Below, piece after piece: positions 12,957 through 23,491 of a stretch of 64,000 bases of DNA. The notes beneath the pieces were generated by a model. That model was not told where the DNA came from, made no database searches, and saw nothing but the letters and a program-made list of their open reading frames with translations. The position numbers and the translations under genes were made by a program. Source of the DNA: Mortierella sp. BCC40632 (taxonomy: Eukaryota; Mortierellomycota; Mortierellomycetes; Mortierellales; Mortierellaceae). Position 1 is the first letter of the stretch. Each line of letters starts with the position of its first letter. The stretch is taken from contig WAEK01000034.1 in NCBI GenBank assembly GCA_011634665.1, forward strand, positions 1 to 64,000. The letters are read 5' to 3'.

Positions 12957-13505
12957 TCAGGGTGTTGAATTAGAAGGATGAAGCTTTTGACCGTGACAGG
13001 CAAGTTTATCGTTCGACTTTGATTTGGAAAACCGCTTTCGTTTCCTGATTTGAGTAGTTTGAATCCTTCGGAGTAACTTGGATTGGTTAACTATGAGAGA
13101 TTTGACGTCGGACATGATATCATTATGTTTCTCTTGACATTCAATGACATCATGAAGGTGATCTATGATAGTAGATAGACTTTTGTGTTCGGAAGAAGGA
13201 AGTTGTGATTGAGGTGCAGGGAAATGGATATTTTGCGATTGGGGACCGGCTGAAGACTGGCTCAAAAGATATCTGTAGTTGCCATGAAGTGGGTCCAAGG
13301 GCTGATGGGTGTGATTGGAGTGGGTAGATAGAGGGGTGAATTTCAGACCAGGCACGGGACTAGATTGGTGTTGAATCGGGAACCGTGTAGGAGAGATAGA
13401 AGGTTTACTCGTGGTGAATGGAACACCAGGAGGTGGTGGTTGAGGATGAAAGTCACTAGACATCTCAGGTCGGATGCTGTTGTTGTTAGGATTAGGGGTA
13501 AACAT
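12957..13505 (-). CDS. Proline-rich protein with C-terminal helix and basic tail (182 aa), copy 1, intact
   Basis: The first 100 residues are low complexity (P, S, Q, H). A helical segment follows (about residues 108-150, STIIDHLHDVIECQEKHND and on), then a basic stretch (IRKRKRFSKSK) that could act as a nuclear localisation signal. It has the same layout as its downstream neighbour at 12,191-12,844, so the two may be old paralogues. A TATAAATA on the minus strand lies about 80 bp upstream (plus about 13,583-13,590). Copy 2 (39,167-39,718) has an indel near 39,520. Function unknown. Confidence 0.65.
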   Translation of the reverse strand: MFTPNPNNNSIRPEMSSDFHPQPPPPGVPFTTSKPSISPTRFPIQHQSSPVPGLKFTPLSTHSNHTHQPLDPLHGNYRYLLSQSSAGPQSQNIHFPAPQSQLPSSEHKSLSTIIDHLHDVIECQEKHNDIMSDVKSLIVNQSKLLRRIQTTQIRKRKRFSKSKSNDKLACHGQKLHPSNSTP

Positions 13506-14490
13506 TTTTCTTCAAAGTAGAGGTAAAAGTTCTTGAATAAGATGATGGTGAAAATGGCCATATTGTTTGATGGAATGAGGCTCTATTTATAAGTAGAGGT
13601 GTTGGTACTCGGTTCAAATTTGGTTAAGTTTACGTGTCTCGATAGCTGAGAGCTCTAAGAGGAAAAAGAAAAAAAGAAAAAAGAAAAAGACGGATAGACA
13701 GGCAGGCAAAGTAGGATAAATTGGGGAAGGGGATCATGGCAAAAAAACCAAAGCTACTAAATTAGGAAGAGAATACTTGAACTGTTTAATGCTATGAAAT
13801 AGAGTGGAAAGGATGAGAAAAAGGAAAGCAGAGGTGGAAATTCTATATTTCCAAGTGAAGAAAGATTTAAAGGGATACCATATATTAGAAATGGCGAAAG
13901 ATTTTGTTGCTGTGTCTAGTGTTTGGGTGTGTATTTGTAAAAGTTATGTGATTTCTAGATTATTCAGAACGGGGACTTGTTTTTTTATTTTTAAAGTTTA
14001 CACGGGAACGGGTACTAGTTGTACAATGAATTGTTATTAAATAAAGCTGTGTAATGCATATTGCTATTGGGGTTGTTTATGTTGTATAAACAGTCAAGTA
14101 AAAAATTTCGGTTATTGATGTATTATCAAAAAAGACATGTGTCCATAATGTAAGAGGAGAATGTTCGAGATAAGGTTTTTGTGAATCTGTACTACGTGTT
14201 CAAAAGGTGAAGAGTGTTAGAAATGGAATGATTTGTATTTTACTAAGAGGAGAAAGAGTGAGGAGGACAGCATTGTTTATGTGAAACCTCATGCGGAGAG
14301 AAGTGAGGTTTTTTTTTTTTTTTTTTTTTTTTGGAGGGGGGGTTGCAGATAAGGCAAAGTATAAAAGGTGGTAAGATATTCTTCCACAATCAAGTATCTT
14401 TTCCATGTTTTTCAATTCAAAGTCCATTCCATATTAAATCCGAGAAAAGCACCAAGGCTTGAAGTTTCAAGTGTAAAAGTATCAAGAAAG

Positions 14491-15303
14491 ATGGTCCAGA
14501 TTCAGATCCTGCCACAAATTTCGAACCAGACCCACTCTCAAGTTCAAATCCAGAGTGAATCGCAAGAGAAGGGAAAGAGCTGTGCTGAAGAAAAAAAGTC
14601 ATGCGGACGAAAGAAACTTTTCGAGCGTAAGCGCAAGTTGTTGTCCAAGAATACAGTCGAAGTGGAAGGGAGAAAAGAGCCTGATTACAAAAGGTGCTTT
14701 GCTTGCGGAAAGAACTTCTTGAGAATTGCAATTCACCAGACAAGTGTCAAGCGAAGATATGAGAACATCCTACTAAAGGTTGAAGCTTTGAAGTTGAGTG
14801 TCGATGACCTAAAGCTTGAAGCAATGGAACAGGTGGAAGGTGGTGAAGAAGTGCAGCAAGTAAATACACCCAGGCTCCGCTGGATAAAAGAGTTCATCCA
14901 TGTTTACTCTTGTTGGGAGAAATATATAATGGAAAACCGAAAGGGAAAAAAAGGTGATAGAGGAGCTTCTGAAGGCCCAACTCTTCGGTCTCATTCAAAA
15001 CTGAAATCTGAGGAGAACAATACTAGAAGTACAGATAAAATAGTTGTTTTTCAGGAGAGAATGGTGAAGATGAGAGGGAGCTTGAGGAAAAACACAGGAG
15101 CAACAGTGCAAGGAGAAGACATTAATGGCGCTAATCATGCGAAAGAAAGCAACAAAATAGATAAGCAAGGGATGGAAGTTTTAGTTGCTATGAGTGAGGT
15201 TTTGAAGGATGTTGGTTATGGAGACTGTGTACCAAATAATCGAAGGGGAGTCGAGGGGATTCTTTCGAATATGGAGGGTGACGAAATAGTTGTTAATGTG
15301 TGA
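14491..15303 (+). CDS. Basic protein with a lone CxxC...H segment (270 aa), copy 1
   Basis: Identical to 40,712-41,524; see that entry. The upstream TATAAAAG and T-run are present here too (T-run about 14,310-14,331). Confidence 0.7.
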   Translation: MVQIQILPQISNQTHSQVQIQSESQEKGKSCAEEKKSCGRKKLFERKRKLLSKNTVEVEGRKEPDYKRCFACGKNFLRIAIHQTSVKRRYENILLKVEALKLSVDDLKLEAMEQVEGGEEVQQVNTPRLRWIKEFIHVYSCWEKYIMENRKGKKGDRGASEGPTLRSHSKLKSEENNTRSTDKIVVFQERMVKMRGSLRKNTGATVQGEDINGANHAKESNKIDKQGMEVLVAMSEVLKDVGYGDCVPNNRRGVEGILSNMEGDEIVVNV

Positions 15304-15477
15304 TAGATTAGGAAAAAGCAAAAGTATAGAAAAGAAATAATATAACCAAAGATTTAATAAGGAGTTTTAAAAAGTGTGGAATAACTTGTAAGGTCAATTG
15401 TAATTTCTTCAGTATTTAAGACTTGGTATTTGAATATTTATTACTGAAATACACCTCATAAAAGATAGATCATTAGT

Positions 15478-16903
15478 ATGAGTGGGACTAGACAAGTTCA
15501 GAAATTCACGGTCCTTGATGTGCCTTTTGGATATCTAAGAGTTGGTTTGTTTTTGGATAAAAAGATCTTGCTATTTGCTCAACCGTCTGTCGCGAGTGGA
15601 ATATTAATTTTAATCCTTTGCTTTGGAGAGAAGTGTCTATTCAGGATTATCAGGATATCTGCTTAGAAGAAGTCGTTGATAGTGTTTTCTTTAGACAGCC
15701 AAGCATTGGAGCGCTGAAAAAGAATGGGAGGTTTGTTGAAACCATTAGTATTGACTCATTTGAGACAGCAAGGAGACTTGTACCGATTATAGGAAAGTTA
15801 AGAGTGTTGATGGTCGACGTTGTGACTGTTACTACATGGATCGATGTAGGAGCAATATGCATGCCACAAGCAGATCATACAGATGCAATATCAAATTTAC
15901 TGGCTTGTAATCAGAATCTAGAGGAGGTCCACCTTAAAATGAAGATGGTTGTGAGGTACATACCGAAGCTAATTGATACGCTTGCCAGATTGAAGAATTT
16001 GAGGATCTTATCATTTTCTGTAAGTCCACTGAGACGGATGGAAATTGGAAACTACTTAAGGGTATAGTTGATGGCTGTCGAGGTTTAGAAAAGTTTGTAT
16101 TTGGAGTTGAGGGAGATGAGACTATTGACAAATTTATGCGGGGAGTTGGAGGGACAAGGAGATACATAAAGGATACTGTTGAGGTTGAGGAAGAGAAAAT
16201 AGAGGAGTTAGGGCCAGATCTCTTTATTTTGTCAACCTTGGTTGTCTTTGGGTTAACAAAATCGCTGAAACGTGTTTTAGGAAGATCGCCGTTGATAAAG
16301 TATTTTGGGATTTTTTTTGGCTTTCAAGAAGAAGGTGTGGACGTTGATTTATTAATGAGAGATCTCGGGCGTCAACTTAAGGGTGGGAGACATGGCATAG
16401 TAGGACTCTACTTAAGAGCATATGAAGATGAATTGTTGCCACTATCTGTAGCAGAGTTGATATTGGCTACTGATAGCTTGAAAACACTAACAATGTCAAA
16501 CTGCATCAATTTTGAAAGGGTTGTACGCTGTGTTGTGTTGAAACATTGGCAATCATTAACAGAATTCAGGCTTATTGGAGCGAAGGGACAAGACAACAGT
16601 GACGTTATTGTAGTATTGGAAAACTGTCTAAATCTGGAATGGTTTTCTAATTCTGGGAATATAAAAGGAGAAAAATTTAAAGACTTGAGGTGTAGTTGTT
16701 TTAGAAGTATTCAAAGTATTGAAATCAATATTGTAGGGAACGACGGGACTGATATTTTTTTTAATGAATATTTGGAGAAGTGCATTAATTTACAATCCTT
16801 AAAAGTAAATTATTCATTTGTGAGTCATGAAGAAACTATCCGATCATTACTGAACAGGCCATTGAGTGGGAGGAAGGAAGTTAATAATTTGGTTATTATT
16901 TGA
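15478..16903 (+). CDS. F-box/LRR-like protein, copy 1, two one-base frameshifts
   Basis: Counterpart of 41,699-43,129. Copy 1 is one base short in an A-run near 15,560 and one base short in a T-run near 16,057. Its C-terminal quarter (to 16,903) is in frame, whereas copy 2 is shifted there. Between them the two copies define a protein of about 476 residues. See the copy 2 entry for function. Confidence 0.75.
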
Positions 16904-16960
16904 ATAGAACGTATTTTTATGAAAGTAAATAAATAACTGTTGGTGTTAATGGTGAACAAA

Positions 16961-17917
16961 TTATGCGGACAAAATGTAGCAGAGTAAATTAAAAAATGCT
17001 TCGTTGAATACTAATGGGCTAATGAGAGAAAGGGGGCGGACTAGGGCAAATTTATAGGATGTCGAGGGAAAGGGGTAATATACTCTGTGAGTAGTTGGCC
17101 GTGAGACTAAGGATGTTGGGGCTGGAGGAGTGTTTGAGCCTGTGGATGTTGAGTTCATGATATCAACAATGTTTTTCTGCTTGAAAAGGTTTAAGTCTAG
17201 GCCTGTAGTACCACTGCCACCGCCAAATTCAAAAAAGCCATTTTTATTGAGCCATACCTCGTTTTTGTCTGGTCCTGATGACTTTGCAGGAATACCGTCT
17301 CCACGTGCTCTAGTGTCGTTGTTTTGGCCTAACTGCTTTACATTTACTATTGTCATATTTAGAGAAGGCAGATGCGTTGAGTTGGGTTCAGACGAGTTTG
17401 AATCAATAATGACGTTTGCGCAGTGGTGATAAAATTGTGAAGTAAGGTGTGAAATCCATGACATTGAAAACAGGCATTGATCTGGATTTGTACAAGGAGG
17501 GAGATTGCGAGGAAGTAATACAGGCCATTCGTAATAAATGTCGGGACATGTCATTGTGTATTGACCGATGACACTCCATGTGATACCACCGTCGTACGAT
17601 AGGGAGAACTCACATGAGCCTCCACCATGTCGTGCTTGGTATAAATTCGGAGGGGGTGGAAATTGATCGGGATTAATAATATTGTAATTCCAAAAGTGCA
17701 CATTAATAATGTCTCCGGCTCGAAAGTTGTTTACAGGACCATTTTTGTATCCCCCGCAAGGAAAAATCTTCTCTTGATATCCTATCCAAGCGTGGATGTC
17801 TTTCATTGGAGAGTCACTCCAAGGACCCCCTTGTGCCTTTGGAAAAGAAATCGCGATATGAGAGGAAACCAATTGGGAGAGAAACATAAGAAAAAATAAA
17901 TGTTGATAACTTTTCAT
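16961..17917 (-). CDS. Secreted AA11-like lytic polysaccharide monooxygenase (318 aa), copy 1, intact
   Basis: The protein begins with a signal peptide (MKSYQHLFFLMFLSQLVSS) directly followed by His-Ile-Ala, so cleavage would expose the N-terminal histidine of the LPMO histidine brace. A second histidine lies in ARHGGGSCEFSLSYDGG, matching the H-G-G-G-S-C signature of AA11 chitin-active LPMOs. A tyrosine in QFYHHCANVII sits where the axial Tyr is expected. At least eight cysteines suit a secreted protein. After about residue 215 it becomes low complexity and ends in a hydrophobic stretch, possibly a GPI-attachment signal. LPMOs cleave polysaccharides such as chitin oxidatively, using copper. 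Family similarity is read by eye from motifs; substrate is inferred. Copy 2 (43,188-44,149) has frameshifts near 44,115 and 43,396. Confidence 0.75.
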   Translation of the reverse strand: MKSYQHLFFLMFLSQLVSSHIAISFPKAQGGPWSDSPMKDIHAWIGYQEKIFPCGGYKNGPVNNFRAGDIINVHFWNYNIINPDQFPPPPNLYQARHGGGSCEFSLSYDGGITWSVIGQYTMTCPDIYYEWPVLLPRNLPPCTNPDQCLFSMSWISHLTSQFYHHCANVIIDSNSSEPNSTHLPSLNMTIVNVKQLGQNNDTRARGDGIPAKSSGPDKNEVWLNKNGFFEFGGGSGTTGLDLNLFKQKNIVDIMNSTSTGSNTPPAPTSLVSRPTTHRVYYPFPSTSYKFALVRPLSLISPLVFNEAFFNLLCYILSA

Positions 17918-18085
17918 GACAGTATAGTAATTTAATAGTCAATATGCTTTTGAGGGATAATTTGAAAAGGGTATTTGTGCAATGATCGGTCAATTTAATG
18001 ATATGGTAAAATATAAAAAATAATAATAATAAAAAAATGTCATTTATAATAAAGTTGCAAAAGTAAGAAATTTTCTAGGTGGTTG

Positions 18086-19765
18086 TTAGAGTGAAGAGCT
18101 TTTTTGATTGAATTCTTTTTTGATGAAAGAAGAAACAGATTCGTTTGCTCTTGCTATATAGGGGGACAAAGATTTTGCTAATTGCTCAAGGGTGCGGTTG
18201 AGACTTTTGTTACCAATAATTGGTATTCTTGAATTATCGCCTTCATAGAGTGATAGAATGTTAAGCAATAATTTTTTAACTCGTTCGCTTGAGCTATTAT
18301 CAACTGTTGTTTGGACATCTTGCTTGTTTAGTTTTGCCTGAACGCCATCGGATAGGACGGATTGGCAAATTGTATAAAACAAGCCTGACACGGCAACTCC
18401 GTTTCCTTTGTGGGCTCTGTCGAAAAACTGTAGTGTGAAAACTGTAAATGGCTGAGCAGGCTGATGTCGTGTCATATGACTTGAAGACCGACAAAAGTAA
18501 TAGGTGGAGATGTCATGAAATTTTGTAGTTAATTGTCGGGCCTGACATATTACATTGAAGCGGTTAATGCAAGAGGATTCTTTGTGTTTTGTGATTTCAA
18601 GGCCTTTTTGAACTGATTCAGTATCAAGGTAAAGTCTAGTAGCCAGGGAGTCCTTAAATGACAAAGTAAAGCAGGGACTTGAGGCGCCAAGGCTTGGAGG
18701 CTCTTTGGAATCCAATCGAAGTGAAGATGTAACCAGGGCATCGAAGGAAGTCGTTCCAATGCATAGTCGCTGACCATCGGGCGCCTTCACAGTGCAAGGC
18801 CATACATCGTTATGTGGTGTCTTGACGGATGGGGGTAAAGAGTTAATGGTAGGAGTATTTTTGACAACCAAAAGCGGCTCCCGATGCGCATCAATTATCC
18901 TTGTCCGTCCATAAACTTCGATTGTATTTAATATTAAAGATTCGTTCGTGTTGTAGTTTACAAGGATTGATCCGGCCAAAAATTGCGCACATGCGAAACG
19001 TAGTTGGGGTTCGATCGCCCAGTCTCGGTTGAGAAGTGCACAGATCTCATCGGTGATTTGGCTAAATGATCGATTTTGTAGTACTGACAAGTATGGGGAG
19101 GAGAGGAGGTGATGTTCAAGAGAGGTAAAGGAAGTGAATGTGTCTTGAATGTTTTCATGTTGAAGAGAAGGAGTTGAGGTGTAGGCGGGAGGTGAGGGAA
19201 TTAAATAAAGATCGTGTGAACCGCCTGTTATGGTAGCAGCGACCCTTTTATGGACAAGTGCATTTGTTTCAAGGCCGTTTTTGTCTTGAAGTGCAATCGG
19301 ATGAAGATGCAATGAGCTTGCTATGCCAAGAGCCCTTCTCTTTTTGGAGAAGCTGGACTTGGATCTTCCAAAGCCAAAAGCGATGGCCTCGTCGTAGGAT
19401 CGAGTTACAATCGAGTCGTCTGTTTTAGGGGGACAAGGATCTGTCGGAGTGGATACTGTTTCAGATTTTCTGTATAGGGAGCTTTGACATGTTGAAGTTG
19501 AGGCTTTAAAGTGTTTTCGAAGGCCGTTCTTTGTCGTGAAGGTGCGGGAGCAGATCGGGCAAACGAACTGATTGTCTATTCTATGGAAAGTTTTAGAAAA
19601 TGATGGGCCGTGAACATCCTTAAATGATATAGTACAGGAAGTTGCGTGGCAGTTTAGGGAGTGTATCCGTCTTTTCTCGTCAGTGTTGAACTTCCGAGGG
19701 GGGTTACAGGAGTGGCAGGTGGCGTCGTTCTGTTTTGCGTCGGTCTGCTGGGTGGGGTACAACAT
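18086..19765 (-). CDS. C2H2 zinc-finger protein (about 559 aa), copy 1, intact
   Basis: This is the only uninterrupted version of this gene. I start it at the ATG at 19,763-19,765; the frame stays open further upstream but without an ATG. Near residue 65 it has one clear C2H2-type finger (FVCPICSRTFTTKNGLRKHF), preceded by a Cys/His-rich stretch (CHSCNPP...HSLNCHATSC) that may bind zinc. The remaining 450 residues have no domain I recognise. A basic cluster (SFSKKRRALG) could be a nuclear signal. A likely role is a DNA-binding regulator encoded by the element; this is inferred from the finger only. The minisatellite lies immediately upstream of the gene. Confidence 0.7.
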   Translation of the reverse strand: MLYPTQQTDAKQNDATCHSCNPPRKFNTDEKRRIHSLNCHATSCTISFKDVHGPSFSKTFHRIDNQFVCPICSRTFTTKNGLRKHFKASTSTCQSSLYRKSETVSTPTDPCPPKTDDSIVTRSYDEAIAFGFGRSKSSFSKKRRALGIASSLHLHPIALQDKNGLETNALVHKRVAATITGGSHDLYLIPSPPAYTSTPSLQHENIQDTFTSFTSLEHHLLSSPYLSVLQNRSFSQITDEICALLNRDWAIEPQLRFACAQFLAGSILVNYNTNESLILNTIEVYGRTRIIDAHREPLLVVKNTPTINSLPPSVKTPHNDVWPCTVKAPDGQRLCIGTTSFDALVTSSLRLDSKEPPSLGASSPCFTLSFKDSLATRLYLDTESVQKGLEITKHKESSCINRFNVICQARQLTTKFHDISTYYFCRSSSHMTRHQPAQPFTVFTLQFFDRAHKGNGVAVSGLFYTICQSVLSDGVQAKLNKQDVQTTVDNSSSERVKKLLLNILSLYEGDNSRIPIIGNKSLNRTLEQLAKSLSPYIARANESVSSFIKKEFNQKSSSL

Positions 19766-19869
19766 TTTTGCATGAAGTGAGAAGGGAGGAAGAGAGGAAG
19801 AAAAGGGAAAAAAAAGTGTGTCTCGGACACGTGACAGAAGATCATGTTTCAAGATGAACTTGCTTGAGC

Positions 19870-20125
19870 TGGAACATCATGTTCAATTGCTGGAACATCA
19901 TGTCCATTTGCTGGAACATCATGTCTAATCACTGGAACATCATGTCCAATCACTGGAACATCATGTCTAATCACTGGAACATCATGTCCAATCACTGGAA
20001 CATCATGTGGAAATCAATCACTGGAACATCATGTCCAATCTCTGGAACATCATGTCCAATCACTGGAACATCATGTCCAATCACTGGAACATCATGTCCA
20101 ATCACTGGAACATCATGTCCAATCG
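19870..20125. repeat. 21-bp minisatellite, 12 units, copy 1
   Basis: The unit is close to TGGAACATCATGTCCAATCAC, with 12 occurrences of GGAACATCATGT. The first units vary most, and one unit near 20,007-20,027 carries a short insertion. Copy 2 also has 12 units. The array lies upstream of the zinc-finger gene (minus strand). A multiple of three keeps both strands open, but no coding signal supports translation. Confidence 0.9.
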
Positions 20126-20625
20126 ATAGAGCATCTGTGCTTGTTGGAATCATCTTTTGACGTTTGTGATTGACCAGTGTGAGAATTTCTTCGTCGGTTA
20201 ATTGACCTTTTTTTTTTTTTATGAACTGCGGTGTGTTTTTTCTTTTTGGTGTCTTTGGCTTTGCTTGTTTTCCGCAGGATCCCTTTTTCTAAAAAAGGCG
20301 GCTGATAAAATTAGCAGGTCATCATGAGAATTTTTGCTTTTTTTTTTTGCACAAGAATATCGTATGATGATAATGTTGCCATGCAAGGAGATTTTGAATT
20401 TCATGGAAGCAGGGCTATAATAAACAAGTTTTTAGTGTTTGTTATGAAAGGAACTCGTTTTGGGAATGTGATTGATTTGCTGTGTTGAGACGACATATTA
20501 GAAAAAGGGATGAGTCATTGTAAAAAAAATGGGGTTGGCAAGTATAAAAAGCGCAAGGAGAGATGGCATATTCCACCTACAAATCTCAATCCAAGTTTAG
20601 TCCCTTGTCAAAACCTGCGCCTCGA

Positions 20626-20960
20626 TGTCGCCACTAATGGACGTGTCCAAGATTCAAGCGATTAATCAAGTTGTGATAGTTTTCACTTCTCTTTTTATGG
20701 TGTTTATTACACTAGTCGGGTTGGCTGGTATCAAGTTTAGCCAGCAGTTTTCAAGAAATCGGATCAAGAGAAGAGGAGAGGTTGTCCGTGCTCAGTTATT
20801 TATTGCGCTCATGATGTTGATATCGTTGATCCCGATTAACATCATTGTAGTTGTTCAAGCGGGTATCATTATAATGTGCTTGTTCATGGAATTGAACATT
20901 ATTGGAGTATTGGCTGTGGATCTGGTGTTCCAAGATTATCCGGTATTTACTAGAGAATGA
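20626..20960 (+). CDS. Small membrane protein (111 aa), copy 1
   Basis: The start is at 20,625-20,627. The protein is identical to 46,853-47,188. Two or three hydrophobic segments; see the copy 2 entry. TATAAAAA is at about 20,547. Confidence 0.7.
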
Positions 20961-21412
20961 CGCTAGTTGATCAGGTCCCAGAAATTCATCAAAGTGAAAG
21001 GAGCTTTCAGCAGGATAAAGTTATAATTAAAAAAAAAAAAAAAAAATTAATTAAGGTTGAGTGAGTGAATGATGAAGAAAAGAACAATGTCTTGATTTTG
21101 TTTTCTTCAGTTACTGTACGGGTATTGCTTAGAGTGTTTACAAGTGATGGGAGTGAATCATGAAGGAATAAAGATCAGGAAGGGGCACTGTTTAGGAAAG
21201 AGAAAAACAGAAACTAATAAAAGTTTCGAAGTATCAGAATATGAAAGGAGTAAATGATTTTAGGATGGATCTGGTGATGTGGGTTTGTTGAATTTAGTGT
21301 GTTAGTCTGGGTTTTGTATAAATTTGTAGTGTATGACAGGAATAAAAGCTCAAGGTCTATCTCTTTATTGTGTATTATACAGGAGTTGGTATTAAAAGGC
21401 ACAAGTCAATTC
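20961..21412. other. Intergenic, copy 1
   Basis: AT-rich; an A-run lies at about 21,029-21,047. No gene seen. It matches 47,189-47,640. Confidence 0.4.
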
Positions 21413-22024
21413 ATGGAAAAAAAATCACAAGTCCAGAGTAAACAAGGAAGCGTAAGCGCCTGTATCCAAAAATGCGTATCTGATAGTGAGGTTCGAGAGG
21501 TTGAGATGAAGTATTTTTGTACAGAGCACCATATCCAATCCTGGCATAGGCGACAGGCTTCAATGTTTTCTAAAGTAACTTGGGATATCATACAGGAGAA
21601 TAAGAGCAAAATTAAGAAGGACGAAGACTATAATGTAACTTTATATGAGTTTCTTTCTGAAAGCTTGGTTCCATTATTTCAAAGTTGGGGCCTTTGGAAG
21701 TGGAGTTCTATTATCATTGATCAAGTAATCCTGGAGGGAAGGTGTGAAACAGAGGCTGAATTAGAGGCATGGTTCGATGGGTTCTTGGGAGGTGGTGAAG
21801 AATGCAAAATAAGGCTGAATGTATTGTTTGAGTGTCAATGTGGAGAAGATGCAAAGCACAAGTGCGTCGAGTGTGGGGAGGTGGGACCGTGCCTTAGGAG
21901 GAAGAGGAAAGGAAAAAGGAGTCAAACCAAAGATTACAAGGATGAGAGAGACCAAGAAAGAACAAGAAGAAATAAGAGAGAGCAGAATAGTGAGGTTCAG
22001 AGGCAGGTCAAAGCCAAGGCTTGA
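21413..22024 (+). CDS. Cys-rich basic-tailed protein (about 203 aa), copy 1, intact
   Basis: The ATG at 21,413 opens a frame to 22,024, while copy 2 (47,641-48,263) is shifted in several A-runs. The C-terminal third has a zinc-binding-like cluster (CQCGEDAKHKCVECGEVGPC), followed by a strongly basic, R/K/E-rich tail. The N-terminal part also has scattered Cys and His. I do not recognise the family. A nucleic-acid-binding protein is the simplest guess. It is the last gene of the unit before the G-rich repeats and rRNA fragment. Confidence 0.6.
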   Translation: MEKKSQVQSKQGSVSACIQKCVSDSEVREVEMKYFCTEHHIQSWHRRQASMFSKVTWDIIQENKSKIKKDEDYNVTLYEFLSESLVPLFQSWGLWKWSSIIIDQVILEGRCETEAELEAWFDGFLGGGEECKIRLNVLFECQCGEDAKHKCVECGEVGPCLRRKRKGKRSQTKDYKDERDQERTRRNKREQNSEVQRQVKAKA

Positions 22025-22379
22025 TTAACATTGTATCGAGTAGGAGGTGTTATTGAAATTGGAGTTTAGAAAGCTTATAATAAAAGATGTGATATTACAG
22101 GAAAATATGTTTATTATGGTAATATCAGCTGTTTTTGTTTTTCCGTAAGATTATGATGGACAGAGCTGTAGTTCGCTGCAAGGGTTTATTGAGGATATTA
22201 TCGACCCCCAGTAAAGTGTAAACAGATAAAAAAGTAAAATGTGTGAAGGAGTGGATGAAGCATGTTGATTTAATAAAGAAAGTAAAGTCGGATAATTTAT
22301 TATTTTGTGTTTTCTCCGGCGAATGGCGCTTGGTATATTGGTTGCAGGGGACGATAGGAAAAAAAAGGGGGTAAGAAAC

Positions 22380-22830
22380 TATAGGAGAGAGAGAGAGACG
22401 GAAGGGAGGGATTGGGGCACGGAAGGGCGGGAATGGGGCACGGAAGGGCGGGGAAGAGGCACGAAAGGGCGGGATTGAGAGAGAGAGAGGGGCGAGGGTA
22501 GCAGTCCCGGAGAGACAATCACAAGAAATCAGACACAGGAGGAAACAGGAGGAGGGGAGGGGACACAGCAGAGGGGGGCGCCAGAGAGAGGGAAGGGAAT
22601 CCTCCCTTGTGTTCAGGGTCGGGGGGAGGGTAGTGAGGGTGGTTGAGGGTAGGGTGGTTGTAGGTTGTTGTAGAGGGGGAGGGGACACAGCAGAGAGGGC
22701 GCGCCAGAGAGAGGGAAGGGAATCCTCTTGTTCAGGGTCGGGGGGAGGGTAGTGAGGGTGGTTGAGGGTAGGGTGGTTGTAGGTTGTTGTAGAGGGGAGG
22801 GGACACAGCAGAGAGGGGCGCGCCCTTTTT
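22380..22830. repeat. GA/G-rich region with 120-bp tandem repeats, copy 1
   Basis: It begins with GAGAGA and GGAAGGGCGGG tracts. Then a unit of about 120 bp starting GGACACAGCAGAG recurs at 22,561, 22,683 and 22,801 (the last one partial). Each full unit holds a run of GGG triplets (GAGGGTAGTGAGGGTGGTTG and similar), so the plus strand could form G-quadruplexes. In the sense of the adjoining rRNA fragment this is the DNA just downstream of the 28S 3' end, so it may be rDNA spacer. Confidence 0.8.
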
Positions 22831-22921
22831 TTTTTTTACAAAGACAATGATCTCTCTCTGATCTTTACGCAGCAAGCTTTTATTATAAAAAGAAGAAGAA
22901 GAATCGTTTTTAAAAAAAAAA

Positions 22922-23318
22922 ACAAATCTGTAGAACAATGGGCTTAATCTCAGCAGCTCGTAGCAACAAGGCTACTCGACTGCTTACAATACCCTGTTCA
23001 TAAAAAGTCGTCTGCAATGGATTTATCTCTTCCAATATTTTGTTTTAAAAGCAGGTGCCTCACACAGCCTTTCCGCCATGCAAGACCTCCCCACGTAGTA
23101 TGACTCAGGGCCCGAAGACCTATTCGTATTCAACTAGATATCGGAAAAGGCGGTAATCGTCGCGTTCTAGCACGGATTCTGACTTAGAGGCGTTCAGCCA
23201 TAATCCAACGGATGATAGCTTTCGGGTCATTGCCTGCTCAGGCAGACCCAAATACCAATTATCCGAATGAAGTGTTCCTCTCGTACTAACTTCAATTACT
23301 ATTGCAACAACACTTCAT

Positions 23319-23373
<55 letters not shown>

Positions 23374-23417
23374 ATTAGTGGGTGAACAATCCAACGCTTA
23401 CTGAATTCTGCTTCAGT

Positions 23418-23452
<35 letters not shown>

Positions 23453-23491
23453 AACGTCGCTATGAACGCTTGGCTGCCACAAGCCAGTTAT
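22922..23491 (-). rRNA. 28S (LSU) rRNA, 3'-terminal fragment, 5'-truncated, copy 1
   Basis: The reverse complement is recognisable as the last ~570 nt of eukaryotic 28S rRNA. It includes the conserved GATTAAGCCC near the 3' end, the region around GACTTTTTATGAACAGGG, and GGCTTGTGGCAGCCAAGCG near the 5' end of the fragment. Homology ends abruptly at ATAACTGGC, in the middle of the universally conserved GGGATAACTGGC block. Upstream (rRNA sense) the sequence is unrelated and G-rich. It is thus a fragment, not a functional rRNA gene. Confidence 0.85.

Noticed and set aside
22125..22688. Proline/serine-rich minus-strand frame over the GA/G-rich repeats (also 48,364-48,776)
   Set aside because: Low-complexity translation of GA/G-rich repeats and rDNA spacer; it differs between copies.
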